NCBI RefSeq assembly: GCF_009389715.1
Contig: NC_052400.1
Span: forward strand, 20,739,674-20,803,673
Source of the DNA: Phoenix dactylifera
Lineage: Eukaryota; Streptophyta; Magnoliopsida; Arecales; Arecaceae
Reading direction: 5' to 3'
DNA: 64,000 bases
This document shows, one piece after another, positions 38,311-51,761 of this stretch (its first letter is position 1; every line of letters starts with the position of its first letter). Both the position numbers and the translations under genes were made by a program. The notes beneath the pieces are model-generated. The model searched no databases. It saw only the letters and a program-made list of their open reading frames with translations, and was not told the origin of the DNA.

Positions 38311-39434
38311 AACGATGGAAGTATATTAATGATTCTGGAGAATCAGTCTAAAGCAAAGAAAGAGGGACTATGTCCTCGATCTTCGCTTTCGGTTTTCTTC
38401 TCTACTTCTGATTTCTGGGGAAAGTTATTGTTGAGACTAATTTGATTTCCGCCATTTGGACCGCCATAATCTCTCCTCAATTGGCTGCTAGAACTGTAGA
38501 GCTGAAATTTGCATTGTCTGCAATCTATAAGCCAATCCATTTTGCCTAAGTTTGATAGCCGATCCTAAATGTACATGTAGCGGACATAAGGGCAAGGATC
38601 GAAATCTATATCTCCTATGATCCTGAATGGACAAAATAAACCATATGAAGCGGCTAAAGATGAAGCAAAAGCAAACCAGTTAGCACTTGGCAGTTCTGGT
38701 GGTCAAAATCTTTAGAAAAGGACTAGTATTATAGCTGTCATATGCTTAGTTGCCCCCATTTAGCCACAAATTAGGTTGTCACTGGCTTTACGTTTGCCTT
38801 TAAGCTCTCGACTCCGCCTCGCCAAATTCTTGATCTCCTGACAGTCTCCAGCTTTTTTATGGCCTTGAAATTAGGTGAAAATCAAACTAATTCCATTTTA
38901 TAAACGGTAAAGAAATATGGACCAGGACCAAGGAAACAATCTAGCCTCAAGATCAAGCACAATCTGGTTTCCCAAGTTGGCATGATCATATTTGGATTTC
39001 TTGTGCGATAATAATAAAGAAAGCATGAAACCAGGTGCTTGGTTATAATTGCAAGAACACTTTATTTCTGTTATCTGCATGCAACATAAGAAAAGTATGA
39101 CAGGGATGTTCAGCAGAAATTTTTGGTATCATATTAACCCATAACCATGATAAAAATACACTTTGGAGAAAATACTAGGATTTTTTTTTGTAATTAAAGA
39201 ATACCAGGGAAATATGCCAATAAATCTGGATAATTCATTAAGGTGACAAATAAAATCGGCCAGTGGGCAGAGTTGCTAAATAGCCTGAAAACTGCAATAT
39301 ACACAGAATTACATCATATTTCATATGAAATTCTAGACCAGGAACACCAGTATTTGTTTGATAAGCTTAATGAAACAAAGATGCTAACACACATGTAATC
39401 AGAAAAGCATAAGAAGAAAAAAGCAGAGAATGAT
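38311..39434. other. Gene-free stretch 3' of ent-kaurene oxidase
   Basis: Contains the presumed 3' UTR of the minus-strand P450 gene near 39300-39434 and otherwise nothing recognised. Confidence 0.5.
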
Positions 39435-42400
39435 TCAGGATGACTGCAGTCCTGAACGATTCATTGCTCTTGGGGTTATGTATGCATGCATAGGATGAAG
39501 TTTGTGGGTGGTGAGCTGAACAGTGTCTATGTTATCTTCCTCTCCTTCTTTCAGTCTCCACTCGAACTCTTGTATGAATCTACCAATGGCTGTACAAGAA
39601 ACTAGCATTGCCTGCAAAGATCCAGCACATGCTCTTTTTCCTGCTCCAAAAGCCATCGTCTTGTGCAGGTCCATTGGTTCAAAATTGCCCCCTAGAAATC
39701 TCTCGGGCTTCCATTCTTTAGGTTCATCCCAGTCCTTTCTGTTCATATTACATGCATAAAGATTGATGGCAATCTGCAAAAATTTGCAAGCGTCATGACT
39801 CATGAGACAACCCATGTAACACTACAAAATCAACAAGCAGATTTGTAAAAGCTCTGCGTTGCTTAGAACTCTCACCTGTGTCCCAGCCGGAACGTCATAG
39901 CCACCTAGTTGGGTGTCTTCATGGGCATATCTAAGAGGAACAACAGGAACAGGAGAATACCTCCTCGTAGTTTCATGGAAAACAGCATTCAAGTATGGTA
40001 GCTGCGGCAGGTGTTCCTCGGTAACCATCTTGGAACCACATACTTCTTGGATTTCACGATAAAGGCGATCCTGAAGATGAAGGAGATAAACAAGGCAGAG
40101 ATAACACAACAGGAAAAGCTAACAAGATGTGCTTTGCCAGTTACCTGACACTTCGGATTCCTAGCAAGTTCGTAGATAGCCCATTCTGTTGTGACCAAAG
40201 TTGTGTCAGAGGCCTCAATTATTGCTTCCCAAATCAAGGTGGCGACTTGCTCCTCTGTCAGTGTGTTTTCAGAGAGTAGAAAGTCCAGATAGCAGTTTAT
40301 TGCCTGTATATTGATGACAATTACATTCACGTTTGACGTTCTGAAACTGGAGTGTAATTGCGAAAAAATATGAGAACTTGCAAGAAGAGAGGCATGGAGG
40401 GATGAAGAAGACCTCTCCAAGTGCAATGCGTTTCTTCTGTTCATTGATCAGGGCCCTTGTCACTGCTCTCTTGCGAGTGACCATTCTCTGAATCTTCATT
40501 TCCATGTTCCTATTAGGAACCCACCTTAGATACGGGAAGAAATCCCTCCAGTCTACCTCTATTGCACCCATCATCGGATCGGTGACTAAGGCATCAAAAA
40601 TTTCTTTTTTCGACATCTCCCGCCCCAGCTCCTCCACATAAATAGATTCTAGATCCTTGCCAAGAGCCTGCAAGGTATTCAGGTGTTTCAAAAGTTTTCA
40701 GTGCGATTCTAAGCTCTAAATAACGTAGCCTGTTCTCATAGCGCCATAAGTACATCCCCAGACAAAAGACGTACGTTATGGGTCGTACTCCATGGCGAGA
40801 CTTACTTGTTTCAAGGCTAAGCGGAAAAGCTCAATCTTAAACGGCTCCCTGAGCTCCACTGCACTTTGAGGATTGTCCTTTATCTCCAAATGCAGCATAT
40901 TTACGATGTTATTTATCATGGTCTCCCTGAGGCCACGATATCGCTTCTGATGTTGGATAGCACAGAACATCATTTTAGCTTATAGAAGTTTTGTGAAACA
41001 AAGAAAAAATCATCCTACATGTGCTTTATATGCATCTATGGTCAAAGGAACATCTCTTATATTGGCATATTGCAAACCTGAGCATTTGTTCCCAAGACGC
41101 TGGCGAGGATATAGCGCTTCGTCATCTTATGGAACTCGCCATAGTCACTTGTGGCAACCATAGATTTGTTGGAAGTGAGCAATGTCAGCGCATTTGAAAG
41201 CTTTCGAGTCGAGATAGAGTTGAATCTAATCACCATTGCCTGAAAAAAAGGAAACAATGTCATGCCTCGCCAGCAGAGCAAATCGACGTCATTAGTGATA
41301 AACATTTCGGCAAACCAATAATCTTATTTGCAGCAGAAGCACTTCGAATGGGAAAGCGTTCGTTCCATTGTTATCTTTAATCCATAGCTTGGATAGATTA
41401 AAGATGCGTCCGGTTCATCTAAAGTTGTAATAAGGCATGACCTTATCCAAAAAGATTAGCCAGGAGGTTATCCAATGAATAACCGATGTGGGACTAAGCA
41501 CACGTCCGCACAAATCTTTACATACTACTTCCATTTAAGCTCTGACGTCCTCTTGATGCTAAAGGTTCAAACGACATGGGACTAAACACACATCTGCACG
41601 GGTCCTCATATACTCATTCCGTTTAAGCTCTGAAGTCCTCGCCAGGCTAAGGGTTCATATTCATTCAAATCTAATCACAAACACAACGATCGACCCGTAG
41701 TCAACCCCACTGAATCCGTGGTGCAGTATCCCCTAATTTACACAGATTATGGGCTAGATTCGCTCGAATACCATTTGTAACAACTCAGAACCTTATCTAA
41801 AAAAACTAGTCAGAAAATATTATTTGAATTCTTTAATCTTATATAAGTATCCAAAATCTACCCAGCGCATAACTGATTGTATAAATATCCAAGATCTATC
41901 TAGTAAATAACTGATATGGGACTAAACACACGTTCGTACGGATTTTCACAAAATTTTTTCTCTAATTGCCTACTATTTAACAGGTATCTACTACATATTC
42001 GGTTCTGTTGAAACCTAAATTCTCTCGTTGAACGAAATTTGCATGCCAAAAGCCAGCCACAATAGCAGACAATTCCGTGGAGATCGTAGACGGAAAATAG
42101 AAGGGGAGCGCCGGCATACCTCTTTGGCAACTTCGGCTGAGTTGAGGACCACCACGGTAGAGGCTCCTGTTCTGATGGAGTAGATAGGCCCATAAGTTTC
42201 GGCCCATTTCGCAAAGGTCTGGTGCGGCTTCTTCTCCCTGAGCTGATGCAGATTCCCAATCAAAGGTAGCCCAGGGACAGCTGCGCCAACAAAAATGCCC
42301 CAATTCAGAAACCACTCGGGAAAAACTAAACAAAACAAAACCAAACCAAACCTGACAAAGGCACAGAAATTAACGCCATATCCTCACAATTCTTTCATGA

Positions 42401-43707
42401 ACAAGATTTTAATTTCTCAATTACAGCATACTCTGTTGCTCTTTTTTTCCTTTTCCCTCCTGATTTCCTCCCTTTGCTTCACAGGTTTTCATACAGATCT
42501 TATAAAATATGAAAGTAATTCGTACCGCACTATTTCAATCGAATACCGCCGGCAGACCTGGATAATTATTATCATCTAACTGGCATATCGGTCCTTTGCA
42601 CATCTCCATATGTATGTGCTTTAGCCCTGACTGTTTAATTTATTTTTTTTATAGAATAGAAAGAAAAACAGATTCATATTGTTTATTGCTTGTTTGGATT
42701 GAAGTACGTGCATGATGCTTCTGACCTAACCCCTCTCGCTTTTACTAAAGATGTTGTTCTATTCTATTGATTATATAAGGTTCCATTCTTCAGTTCAGAA
42801 AACCGCGATTTTGATAGTATTATGGGATAAAAGAAAATTAATGAGAAAAGGATGCGAAAGTAAATAACGTAAGCACAAAAATAATTCTTTAAATAAAGAA
42901 TGAATGGAAAGAAGCCTTCAATAAAGGACATCATTTTTCGACAATCAGAAAGATCTTTTTCGAGTTTGAATTTATTCATTTAAAATTTAGGCTCTTCTAT
43001 CTTTTACTCTTTTTTTTCTATTTATTTATTTTTTTTGGCTTTATTCTTTATTTCATTTCCATTTTTTTCCTTCTTTTTTTTTTTATTTCTTTCCATCATT
43101 CCTTAAGTTCTATAGATTTGTTAATCCTATAAAACCCGACCCATTTTTCATCGAGCAAGATACGAAATCAATTAGATTGATTTTTCGATAAAAAAAAATA
43201 CCATGTAAAATATTCGGTTTTTTTTTTTCAGACAGTTTCTATGGAGCGTAAGCCTTCCAAAAGATAACGGAAGCAAAGATTTTTTCGGATCAGACGGAGA
43301 TTGCCCTCATTCTTCAGTTCCCAATAAGCCTCTTAGAAGATCAGTTAGCTTCCTTTTATGTGAACGCATTATGCAAACTTCTGTTTATTTTACATTAGAA
43401 AACTCAATTACCACAAAAACCTGTTGATTAGACCGGCATCCAAGTCAACTAATAACAGCAAATCACTGAAAATATCAAAGAAAAACCCATTTGTGAAAAT
43501 TAACCAAAGAATCATGGAATGGGAAATATGGCAACGTAGAAGAACAGGACATAGGGCGAAGACCAGGGTACCTGGGGGACGCTTCAAGCTTCGTCTCCCA
43601 CCGATAAGAAGCTTTCCGACGACGATGGCCACAGTGAGGAGGCCGAGAGGGAGGGACGTAAGAACCCCAGCGGAAGTGTTCCGCAGAGACACCAGAACGG
43701 CATCCAT
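39435..43707 (-). CDS. ent-Kaurene oxidase, cytochrome P450 CYP701A class, eight exons
   Basis: Converts ent-kaurene to ent-kaurenoic acid in three oxidation steps, an early step of gibberellin synthesis; family members sit in plastid-envelope or ER membranes. Exons are 43707-43572, 42280-42120, 41239-41078, 40946-40806, 40667-40413, 40303-40145, 40070-39876 and 39773-39435, all GT-AG and in phase, giving 515 aa. The start is the ATG at 43707 ([10 protein letters not shown]); the open frame reaches further upstream only through a non-ATG codon. Residues about 12-35 form a membrane anchor, and [13 protein letters not shown] follows as the proline hinge. Seen: EASDTT in the I-helix (315-320), ETTR as the ExxR motif (371-374), PERF (436-439) and the haem loop [10 protein letters not shown] with Cys452. 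Family phrases [30 protein letters not shown] and TTHKLHP are intact. No defect is seen. Confidence 0.95.
41485..41660. repeat. Decayed tandem repeat pair in ent-kaurene oxidase intron 2
   Basis: Two units of about 88 bp share TGGGACTAA-CACAC, TTTAAGCTCTGA-GTCCTC and GCTAA-GGTTCA in order, starting near 41485 and 41575. A further partial copy of the first motif is at about 41918. It probably derives from a short retroelement or MITE. Confidence 0.55.
42581..43571. other. Ent-kaurene oxidase intron 1, remainder
   Basis: AT-rich intron sequence with many poly-T runs and nothing recognised. The intron spans 43571-42281. Confidence 0.6.
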
Positions 43708-43849
43708 TAGTCGAGTGGCCTCTGCTCTCACTCCGCGGATGGTGGTTTCTTATAGCAGGCCATATAGAAAGGATAAGGGAAATATGGCGACAACTCAGCT
43801 TACGGATTTTCTCACAAACTTACCGTCTGTGGCGTATCTGGTGGGTCCC
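43708..43849 (-). promoter_or_regulatory. Presumed core promoter and 5' UTR of ent-kaurene oxidase
   Basis: Only 142 bp separate the start codon from the first unit of the tandem array. On the minus strand this piece contains CTATATGG (43767-43760) and CTATAAG (about 43754-43748), either of which could serve as a TATA element, but both are close to the ATG. More distal promoter sequence must lie inside the repeats. Confidence 0.35.
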
Positions 43850-46800
43850 TGTGATATCTGATGCCGACATAGCAACGTGGCAGTCCGACTGTGCAGTCAG
43901 TGTAAGGGTGGGGCAGTAGGAAGGAACGGGATAGACAAAAGCGAATAATTGACATCCCAACAAAGTATTTGAGAGGATGATGCCTCCACCTACTTTTTGC
44001 GGTCCATATGTGTAGCACTCACCACGGCAGGAGCGTGGCATGGGCACTGCCGCCCGGGTGAGCCGGTATTTAGGCCCATCTGGCAAATTTTTAGTGACCA
44101 AAAAATATTTTCTGATTTTTTAAAATTATTTTTTAAAAAAATAATAATATTTAATAAAAAATTGAAAAGCTATTTTAATTTTACTAAAAAGCTAAAATGC
44201 TTTTTGAGAAAAGCTCCAAAGTAGAGTTTCTTTTTAAAAAAATACTTTTAAGATATGTCGGAAAGCTTTTTTGATTTATAAATTTTTTTTGGACCAAAAT
44301 ACTCATGATAAAATGTTATAGTTACCGAAAATATTTCTTTTATATTACAGAAATTTGTAGGAGTCCTCGCAAAGAAAAACAAAGAACCCTAATCGGCTTT
44401 GGCTTTTTCGTGATCAAGATATTTTTTTATCTATTTATTTATCCATTGTTTTGATTTTTATTTGTAGAAAAATATTTTTTTAATTTTATTCTCTTTTTTT
44501 TAAAAATAATCCGTGATGAAGCCTCGTCATCCTTCTTATCCTTCATCGAACTCTCATTCTTTTTTTTAAAAAAAAACTCTCTCATTTTTTTTCTCTTTCT
44601 CATCATCCTCCATCTCCCTCTCTATGCCCCCTTCTCTCTATCTCTATCTCTATCTGTGATATCTTATGCCGACGTAGCAAGGAGGCAGTCCGACTGTGCA
44701 GTTCAGCATTAGGGGGGTGAGTAGGAAGAACGGGACAAAAGCGGATAATTGACATCCTAACAAAGTTCCTGAGAGGACGATGCCTCTGCCTACTTTTTGC
44801 AGTCCATACGTGGAGCACTCACCGCGGCAGGAGTGTGGCATGGGCACTGCCGCCCGGGTGAGCCGGTATTTAGGCCCATCTGGCAAATTTTTAGTGACCA
44901 AAAAAATATTTTCTGATTTTTTAAAATTATTTTTTTAAAACATAATAATATTTAATAAAAAATTGAAAAGCTGTTTTAATTCTACTAGAAAGCTAAAATG
45001 CTTTTTGAGAAAAGCTCCAAAATAGAGTTTCTTTTAAAAAATTACTTTTAAGATATGTCGGAAAGCTTTTTTAATTTATAAATTTTTTTTTGGACCAAAA
45101 TACTCATGATAAAATGTTATAGTTACAGAAAATATTTCTTTTATATTACAGAAATTTGTAGGAGTCCTGGCAAGAAAAACAAAGAATCCTAATCGGCTTT
45201 GGCTTTTTCGTGATCAAGATATTTTTTTATCTATTTATTTATCCATTGTTTTGATTTTTATTTGGAGAAAAATATTTTTTTAGTTTTATTCTCTATTTTT
45301 TTAAAAATAATCCGTGATGAAGCCTCGTCATCCTTCTTCTCCTTCATCGAACTCTCATTCTTTTTTTTAAAAAAACTCTCTCCTTATTTTTTTTCTCTTT
45401 CTCATCATCCTCCGTCTCCCTCTCTATCCCCCCTTCTCTCTATCTCTATCTCTATCTGTGATATCTCATGCTGACGTAGCAAGGAGGCAGTCCGACTGTG
45501 CAGTTCAGCATTAGGGGGGTGAGTAGGAAGAACGGGACAAAAGCGGATAATTGACATCCTAACAAAGTTCTTGGGAGGACGATGCCTCCGCCTACTTTTT
45601 GCGGTCCATACGTGGAGCACTCACCGCGGCAAGAGCGTGGCATGGGCATTGCCGCCTGGGTGAGCCGGTATTTAGGCCCATCTAGCAAATTTTTATTGAC
45701 CAAAAAATATTTTTTGATCCTCTAAAATTATTTTTAAATAAAATAAAAAATATTTAATAAAAAAATTGAAAAGCTATTTTAATTTTGCTAGAAAGGTAAA
45801 ATATTTTTTGAGAGAAGCTCCAAAATTGAGCTTCTTTGAAAAAATACTTTTAATATATACAAGAAAGTTGTTTTGATTTATAAATTTTTTTTTGGACCAA
45901 ACTACTCATGATAAAATATTATAGTTACAGAAAATATTTGTTTTATATTATAGAAATTTGCAGGAGTCCCAGCAAAGAAAAACAAAGAACCCTAATCGGC
46001 CTTAGCTTTTTCGTGATCAAGATATTTTTTTCTCTATTTATTTATCCATCATTTTGATTTTTATTTGGAGAAATTTTTTTTTTAAGTTTTATTTTCTGTT
46101 TTTTTAAAAATAATCTGTGATGAAGCCTCATCATCCTTCTTCTTCTTCATTGAACTCTCGTTCTTTTTTTTAAAAGCTATCTCCTTTTTTTTTTCTCTCT
46201 TTCTCATCATCCTCCATCTCTCTCTCTATCCCCCCTCTCTTTCTATCTCTATCTCTATCCGTGATATCTTATGCCAGACGTAGCAATGAGGCAGTCCGAC
46301 TGTGTAATTCAGCATTAGGGAGGAGAGTAGGAAGAACGGGACAAAAGGGGATAATTGACATCCTAACAAAGTTCTTGGGAGGATGATGCATGTGCCTACT
46401 TTTTGCCTTCTATATGAAGAGCACTCACCGCGGCAGGAATGTGGCATGGGCACTGCCGCCCAGGTAAGCCTAGCGTGCTTCCATTTTGATTTAGGCCCAT
46501 CTAGCAAATTTTTATTGACCAAAAAATATTTTCTGATCCTCTAAAATTATTTTTAAATAAAATAAAAAAATTTAGTAAAAATTGAAAAGCTGTTTTTACT
46601 TTGCTAGGAAGCTAAATTTTTTTTGGAAAAAACTCCAAAATGAAGTTTCTTTAAAAAAATTACTTTTAACATACACCCAAAAAACTATTTTGATTCATAT
46701 TTTTTATCAAAATATATATGATAAAATATTATAATTACAGAAAATATCTCTTTTATATTTTGAAAATTTGAAGGAGTCCCAACAAAAAAAAAAATAAAGA

Positions 46801-47160
46801 ACCCAAATCGGTCTTGACTTTTTTATGATCAAAATATATTTTTTTTCTATTTATTTATTTATCATTGTAATTTTATTTGAAAAAAAATATTTTTTAATTT
46901 TTTTAAAAAATAATCCGTGATGAAGCTTCGTCATCGTCCGTCTCTCCCATCGATCTCTCGTTCTCTCTTTCTAAAGCTCTCTCCTCATCTTATTTTTTTC
47001 CTCTTCCTCGTCATCCTCCTTCTCCTCCATCTCCCGCATATGGGAGGAACGGGACAAAAGTGAATAATTTGCATCCCAACAAAGTACGTGAGAGGATGAT
47101 GCCTGTGCTTACTTTTTGCAGGCGCGGCATGGGCGCTGCCGCCCGGGTGAGCCGGGCGTG
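43850..47160. repeat. Tandem array of about 800-bp units upstream of ent-kaurene oxidase
   Basis: Units start at the motif GTGATATC: 43850, 44655, 45457 and about 46259, with a partial fifth unit at 47041-47160. The spacing is 805, 802 and 802 bp, then about 782. Each unit has the same order of parts: GTGATATC/GACGTAGCAA/GGCAGTCCGACTGTG, then ACGGGACAAAAG, TACTTTTTGC, GGCACTGCCGCCCGGGTGAG, TTTAGGCCCATCT, an AT-rich half with AACCCTAATCGG, and a (TCTCTA)n run. By eye, units 1 and 2 are the most alike and unit 4 the most diverged. Open frames of 70-100 codons recur because the unit recurs; they look like no known protein. Confidence 0.9.
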
Positions 47161-48029
47161 GTTGCTATATCCTTTAATTTAGTGGCTGGTCCCAAAAAGA
47201 AAGATCTAATGGTTGCTGCTATTTGTCAAGGGGAGATGGAAGCAAGTGTCAGCTTTGGAAGAAAGATGAATAATTAGTTGTAAATCAACTTCCTTCGTAT
47301 CATATGAATAATATGACATGATCCAATAAATTCAATGAAGTAGTTGGACTCTATCTATTTTATGAGCTGCCACAATTTGATAGGGCAAACAATGACTTTG
47401 TATTTTGGTACAGCAAGATAGTTAATTTGAATATTTATAAAGAAAAATATTATATTTATAAAAATAATAATTTATAATTTATTAATCCTCACGTACACAA
47501 AACAAAAGCATCTTTAGTCACCTAGGCCAAATGTTTGAGCGTGCCCAACCCAAGATGCAAATTTGGAATATTTGCTTGTTAGATATATTTAAGGTAATTT
47601 ATATTTTAATAGCAACTTAATTTATCTGTGCGTACGAATAAAATGTTTGCGAGAAAATTTGTGAAAAGTAAAACACAAGGGTGTACAAAATCAAATCAAA
47701 AGCTAAATATTACATAGTTTGCCAAAGTAAATTGATGATACCGCCGGTCATACTATGTGATATGGAAATGATGCCTACCATAAGGCACTCTATATAAAGA
47801 AGAAGCTACGATGACCCTAGATGACAAGAAAAAAATCTATCGATGCATGTGATATTACGCATGCTACCCCTTCTTCTTTCAAGGGCACTACAATTGCCCA
47901 ACCTATCATTGCCATGAGGTCACCACTAAGCAACCAAGTATTACATCATAATTTTGAGCGATGCGAGTCCTCACGAGTCATGCCACGCGACATGTACACT
48001 ATGATCTTGCTATACTTGTAGAGATATAG
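47161..48029. other. Gene-free stretch
   Basis: AT-rich spacer between the tandem array and a retroelement fossil; nothing is recognised. Confidence 0.5.
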
Positions 48030-48660
48030 GACAATATATTTTTCGAGTGTCCTTGCCAATGCCTTATTACTAAAGTCTACCTTGCTGATATAGATGATGA
48101 GCTGGATGATGAGCCTATCATCAAGCTTGAAGCAAGTTAAGGCTAAAGCCTTATCCTTCGATCTCTATAATATATGCACCTAAAGCTGAAGAAGAGAATT
48201 GGCTTTGAACCAATATCTTTTGCACCCACATTGTTGGCGAATGTGTCTGCAACGTTAACATTAATAGTGGATCATACGAAAATATTGCATTTCAAGAAGT
48301 TGTCGATAAGTTCAATCTAGAAGCGAAGAAGAATTTCTGGTCATACAAAATTGCTTAGCTCAAAAAAAGGCAATGAAGTAACCAAGTCTGAACATTGAAA
48401 TTTTTCTATTTGTGATATTTATATTAACAACCTTCTGTACGATGTAACACCAATGAATCCTTGCAATACATTACTCCGTCACCCTTGGCAATATGACCAA
48501 GGGGTAACTCATGATGAAAGATGTAATGCTTACTCCTTTCACAAAGATAGTGTGAAGACTTTGCCCAAATCCATGAGGGAGGAAAGTCTAATAAAGAAGG
48601 AGGATATGAGTCTCCTTGTTGTCAAAAGCTTCCTTTTAAATAGAAATGGCAATATGTAAG
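48030..48660 (+). mobile_element. Fossil fragment of a Ty3/gypsy LTR retrotransposon (protease region)
   Basis: Isolated segments resemble the gag-pol protease region of plant Ty3/gypsy elements, including a stretch like the MN.CN.LL.HPWQYD..VTHD block. The fragment is short, broken by several defects, lacks other domains and shows no LTRs nearby. It is an old fossil. Confidence 0.6.
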
Positions 48661-51320
48661 TATAATGTGGATCCTAATTCTGGATAGTTAATAAAAAACT
48701 AGTGAGATCTTCGAAAATCGAGAGACATCTATATATATATATAATATTTATGTTGGAGCTTGTGTGAGGTTGGGATACCAAATATCTCAGCCCGAATCTA
48801 ACCTTGAATTTTAGCCCGGTCGGGATTGGGTTGGGATTTTCAGCCCAAACCCAACCCGACCTTGCCTAAACCAAAACAAGGCCGGCCCAGTTTCAGGTTG
48901 GGCTATGGGGACGACCCTCCAATGTTCAACACTAGAGCAAAAGAAAACAATTCAGCATCATATGCATCAATCTTAAACAATAGAGTGCATAAATTGACTG
49001 CTTCGTGAATACAATGAATCAAAAGAATAGTTCACCTGCTTTTCAAACTTTTTAATCAATGGCTTTTCATAAGTAAATTAATTATAATTGTCATGCTAAC
49101 TTTAACAAAACGGCCAACCAACACATGCTGTAAAATGCTATTTTTATTTCTTCGTTCACGACATCATTTAAAGCCAAAGCAATTGTTAATGTTGCTGAAG
49201 AAATATTTTACATGCACCAACCCCCAAAAAAATTGCAGTTTAAACATGATGAGTCTTTGCTCTTCGTCAAACAATTGATTGCTTCTTGAAACTAACTATA
49301 CAAGATCATATGCTCCCTAAGTTAATTGCTACTCTTTTGATCCCGGCCATACACTAAATTACTAATACGAAAATTAGCTAAAGAGTGCGTTGACACTGGT
49401 CCCACGGTAACTACATCTCATAAAATTCCAATATCTATTTCATTGCCCCGACGGGGTCAGCTTGTTCTCGCCAACACCATTAGGGGCATCTGCAATGAAG
49501 AAAATCATTAAAGAAAAACATTTTATATGCATCAAACTTGAACTTCATATAGTTTAAAATCAATCACTCCTATACTCTTAGGCAACCAATTGGCTGCCAC
49601 TTGCACTTATCCACGTAACAACACAAAATAAATTTCTCAAATTAATTAATCCTTAATCTATTAATTCGACTTTCATATCATAACATACCAATTTTATTGG
49701 GACGGGATTGTAAGTTTCGAGCAAAATAAGGATGCACCTTTCTTCATGCAAATCTACTATCAGATCACCTACTCACAAATCTTGAAGCACTTCGAACTCT
49801 ATCATTCATCTACTTGCACATATCTTAAAGCAACCAGCCAACCAATGAATGATCCAACGATAGAATTGGGAGAAGGAAGGTGTATCCTTCCTTCGCGTGA
49901 AGGATACAACTCCGACCCATTTTTTTCATTACTCTGGTGCGTGGTTTCTTTGTTGCTCTTGACATTCAGGATCCTTGCTATTAATTGGCAATGCCACTAA
50001 GAACAACCTTCTAAAGGCAACCACGTCAATTCAAAGCCATTATAATAGCAAATAACAACTTACAATGGCAACATATCATGTTAAGAGTATTATTTTAAAA
50101 ACAATATTACTAAGCATATCATGATGGGCGAGCTAGGTAGGATCGATGTACCTATCTAGAATAATTCAACAAATTGTCTTCTTACCAAAAAAAACTTATA
50201 GTTTAGAGGTGTTGGAAAAGAAATATCTTTGAAAGTTTGGTAATTGTACCAGGGCAAAAAAATGGCTACCCTTACACTGTTATCCCCCTACATAAGTGCT
50301 TGTACATGAATAATTGGATTTACAGTGCTTTGAGATCTATACAGTAGGTAATTCAATGATGGATTCATGCGAAAGAAGGGTTATACAACCCTGACCCCTT
50401 CGACTAAGTGGCACTAGTGGTTATTATGGGTTATGCATGCATCCGCACAACACTTGCAAGGTTTATAGACTTCGAGTGCATGCAACAAAAATGGGATAAA
50501 GAGGGGACAACAATACCCGAAAATATGGAATAGTGACATGATACAAGTTGGGCGAATTGGTCTAGATTAAGAGCCAAGCTCTTACATCAAAGCGCCAACC
50601 TACACCTAAATCAATCAATGATGTAATTACATTTAACTCCAATCAAACCTGACCTAATTCCAAAATTTTCTGTTTAAAGAAATTTCAGATTGGGTTATGC
50701 TAGGAGAAGCAGGGTTTGGTTGGCTGTAAGTAGGCTTTAGACTCAGTCACTTTACGAACTTTACTATAAAGAAATATATATATATATATATATATATTTG
50801 GAGCCCTTAGTCAACATAGCTCATTTTTGGGCTTACCAGATCTCCAATCAGAACCGAGGTTGTCTTGATTTAGATTGGGTGGATGTTGATTCAATCAGAC
50901 TGAAACTATGGGCCGTCCAGGTTATGTTTGGATTAACCAAGGTCAGGTTGCTTCCCTGGATGGTAACCCCCACCCTCTCTCTCTCACTGCCTCCGAGTTT
51001 GACCTTTTCTTTTATGGGTACAGTGAGGCGTTAGTCATCTGTGACCTCAAGAAGGAGAAAATGAGAACAATTTTTTTTTTTTTGAGAGGGAGAGAGAATA
51101 AAAAATAAAAAAAACTCTATCTCCTGGTTTGACTCTTTTTCAAACCCTTGCGAAAGATGACTTTGAACGACTACTTTTCTCCTTCTGAATGCTTCTGGCT
51201 GCCCGATGCTCTCTTATGGTTTATCTGTGGAGTGGGACGTATGAGAGGGAGGAGCAGGGAGAAACCACACCTCCAGAGCTGAGGCTTATATGCCCCCCTG
51301 CCCCTCCATCTCACTGATCA
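48661..51320. other. Gene-free stretch 5' of the bHLH gene
   Basis: Mostly unclassified AT-rich sequence. A patch with repeated CCCAACCC/GGTTGGG motifs at about 48760-48920 may be another degraded hAT-type MITE. A (TA)n run lies at about 50775-50798. The bHLH promoter should lie at the right end, where TTATATGC at 51287-51294 is a weak TATA candidate. Confidence 0.45.
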
Positions 51321-51326
51321 ATGATC

Positions 51327-51690
51327 ATGGACTTCGTCTTTCTCCTTAGCGCCAAGGCCCGCGGGCGCTTCCTCCAGAGCGCAGCGCGGATACTTGGATG
51401 TTCGTATATTTGCCTGTGGAGTCCGCTCCCCCACCAATCCAAGTATGTCACGCTCTCCTCTCCCCTTTCCGCCGTCCTTCTTCCACCATCTCCCCTCTTT
51501 CACCACTTAATTCTCGGTGACACTTCCATCAGCCACCTGGCCTCCGTGGATGGATGGCACCAGGAGGACGACGGTAGCCATTGGAGGTCTCCGTCGGGCA
51601 GCGTCTCCCTGGAGCTCTTCAAGGCCTACCGGAATTCCCTCTTCAGCATCGACAGCAGGTACTATTTATGCGGTAAAAAGTTCTTGAAAT

Positions 51691-51761
<71 letters not shown>

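Noticed and set aside
43707-43731. A longer N-terminus for ent-kaurene oxidase
   Set aside because: The extra eight codons begin with GTG, not ATG; the ATG at 43707 gives a normal membrane anchor.
43850-47160. Recurrent 70-98 codon frames in the tandem units as a gene family
   Set aside because: They repeat only because the unit repeats; lengths vary between units and no protein resemblance is seen.
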